Shown: positions 7,125 through 7,626 of the stretch, piece after piece
Layout: each line of letters starts with the position of its first letter
How positions within the stretch are numbered: the stretch's first letter is position 1
Source of the DNA: Kiritimatiellales bacterium
Lineage (GTDB): Bacteria; Verrucomicrobiota; Kiritimatiellia; Kiritimatiellales; Pontiellaceae
DNA length: 7,626 bases
Assembly (NCBI GenBank): GCA_030630445.1
Contig: DAOVNC010000163.1
Coordinates: 1 to 7,626, forward strand
Reading direction: 5' to 3'
Made by a program: the position numbers and the translations under genes
The notes under the pieces: model-generated
Database searches by the model: none
What the model was told of the DNA's origin: nothing
What the model saw: the letters and a program-made list of their open reading frames with translations, nothing else

Positions 7125-7626
7125 CTATTTCATGATGAGCGCCAAAAATGCGTCGAAGCCGTTCAGCACCTTTTTCTTCAGCGCTTGCCTAAAGGCTATT
7201 TTTCGTGCAACACGGCGTTCGTGCAACACAACCATGCGATTCCAGAACGCCTTATCAACCTCATGGTAGCAAGCAAGCACCGCGCCCCAAACCACAGACA
7301 TCTGCGCCTTGACCGACTGCTTCAACTCGACCAGATAATCCGCATCCTCCTCCACAGAATCCATCGTTTCAAACATGTCGCATTTGTGTTCAGCGCAAAT
7401 CGGAAGCAAGCTTTTTCCTGCCAACTTGCGGCGGCGGATCCTGCGGGTGGCAAACAGGCTTATTGTGCTCAAACCCATCAAGCTGATGGTTCCCGGTTCA
7501 GGGATGGCGGTGACTCGAAACCCGACAGCCGGGTGGACTGTGTCCGGAGCATCAAAGGAAGGGTCTCCAGACTGGAGCTTGCTCAAAGTAGAGTTGTAGG
7601 CACCCCCCCAAAAGGCTAAGCTGTTA
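7125..7626 (-). CDS. FGE/SUMF1-like PEP-CTERM protein with C-terminal tail (partial, 5' end outside the window)
   Basis: Only the last 166 residues are present; the frame stays open to the right edge. The visible part starts NSLAFWGGAYNSTLSKL and reaches VGFRV at 34-38. A Gly-Gly-aromatic stretch followed about 25 residues later by GFR is typical of the end of the formylglycine-generating-enzyme (SUMF1/FGE-sulfatase) fold. PEP-CTERM proteins with this domain are exported and anchored or processed by an exosortase. The signal follows at once: IPEPG (41-45), a hydrophobic helix (46-60) and a basic cluster RRIRRRK (61-67). Normally the protein would end there. Here 99 more residues follow, mostly charged helix (EEDADYLVELKQSVKAQ; FWNRMVVLHERRVARK), ending LIMK. 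With the usual topology this tail would be cytoplasmic. No Cys/His metal or catalytic set can be judged from this fragment. An internal start for a separate tail protein is unlikely, as no ribosome site precedes its Met residues. A terminator follows the stop. Confidence 0.8.
   Translation of the reverse strand, partial: NSLAFWGGAYNSTLSKLQSGDPSFDAPDTVHPAVGFRVTAIPEPGTISLMGLSTISLFATRRIRRRKLAGKSLLPICAEHKCDMFETMDSVEEDADYLVELKQSVKAQMSVVWGAVLACYHEVDKAFWNRMVVLHERRVARKIAFRQALKKKVLNGFDAFLALIMK
7202..7229. repeat. 12-bp direct repeat inside the tail-coding part
   Basis: TTCGTGCAACAC occurs at 7202-7213 and again at 7218-7229, separated by GGCG, giving a 16-bp period. The period is not a multiple of three, so the two copies are read in different frames within the tail of the PEP-CTERM protein (VLHE, then RVARK). 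Confidence 0.85.

Noticed and set aside
6909..7619. Plus-strand open frame of 236 codons
   Set aside because: It is antisense to the PEP-CTERM gene and crosses its terminator and the kinase leader; the minus-strand frame has a clear FGE end and PEP-CTERM signal, while this one shows no protein-like features.
1..7626. CRISPR array, tRNA, rRNA, transposase or insertion-sequence ends
   Set aside because: I saw no regularly spaced repeats, no cloverleaf-like sequence and no transposase-like frame on either strand.

Overview
This window is part of an exopolysaccharide or capsule gene cluster of the Wzx/Wzy type. Every supported gene lies on the minus strand, so the cluster reads from right (high coordinates) to left. 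The best taxonomic guess is the Planctomycetes-Verrucomicrobia-Chlamydiae group, perhaps Kiritimatiellota, Verrucomicrobiota or Lentisphaerota. That guess rests on a formylglycine-generating-enzyme-like (FGE/SUMF1) C-terminus joined to a PEP-CTERM sorting signal, found beside an exopolysaccharide operon. It is inference from gene style; there is no marker gene here.

Layout in transcription order. At the right edge (7125-7626) is the 3' end of a gene for an FGE/SUMF1-like surface protein with a PEP-CTERM signal. Unusually, the protein continues for about 99 residues after the signal's basic stretch. A strong rho-independent terminator (7069-7103) separates it from the cluster. After a leader of about 240 bp comes a large Wzc-like chain-length regulator fused to a bacterial tyrosine kinase (4621-6831). 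A 291-bp non-coding stretch follows, with a GC-rich hairpin, a doubtful small Cys-rich ORF, and an extended -10 promoter close to the next gene. Then come an uncharacterised polytopic membrane protein with conserved-looking membrane acids (3664-4329), a GT-B-type glycosyltransferase (2518-3570), a Wzx-type flippase (835-2394) and a Wzy/O-antigen-polymerase-like membrane protein cut by the left edge (1-737).

How they would work together (inference from the families): the glycosyltransferase adds a sugar to a lipid-linked repeat unit at the cytoplasmic face, the flippase moves the unit across the inner membrane, the polymerase-like protein joins units, and the Wzc-like protein sets chain length and couples to export through its tyrosine-phosphorylation cycle. 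The initiating glycosyl-phosphate transferase, the outer-membrane exporter and any exosortase are not in the window. The most unusual points are the tail after the PEP-CTERM signal (with a 12-bp direct repeat that could have changed its frame), the absence of the usual kinase oligomerisation arginines in the Wzc-like protein, and the membrane protein of unknown function within the cluster.
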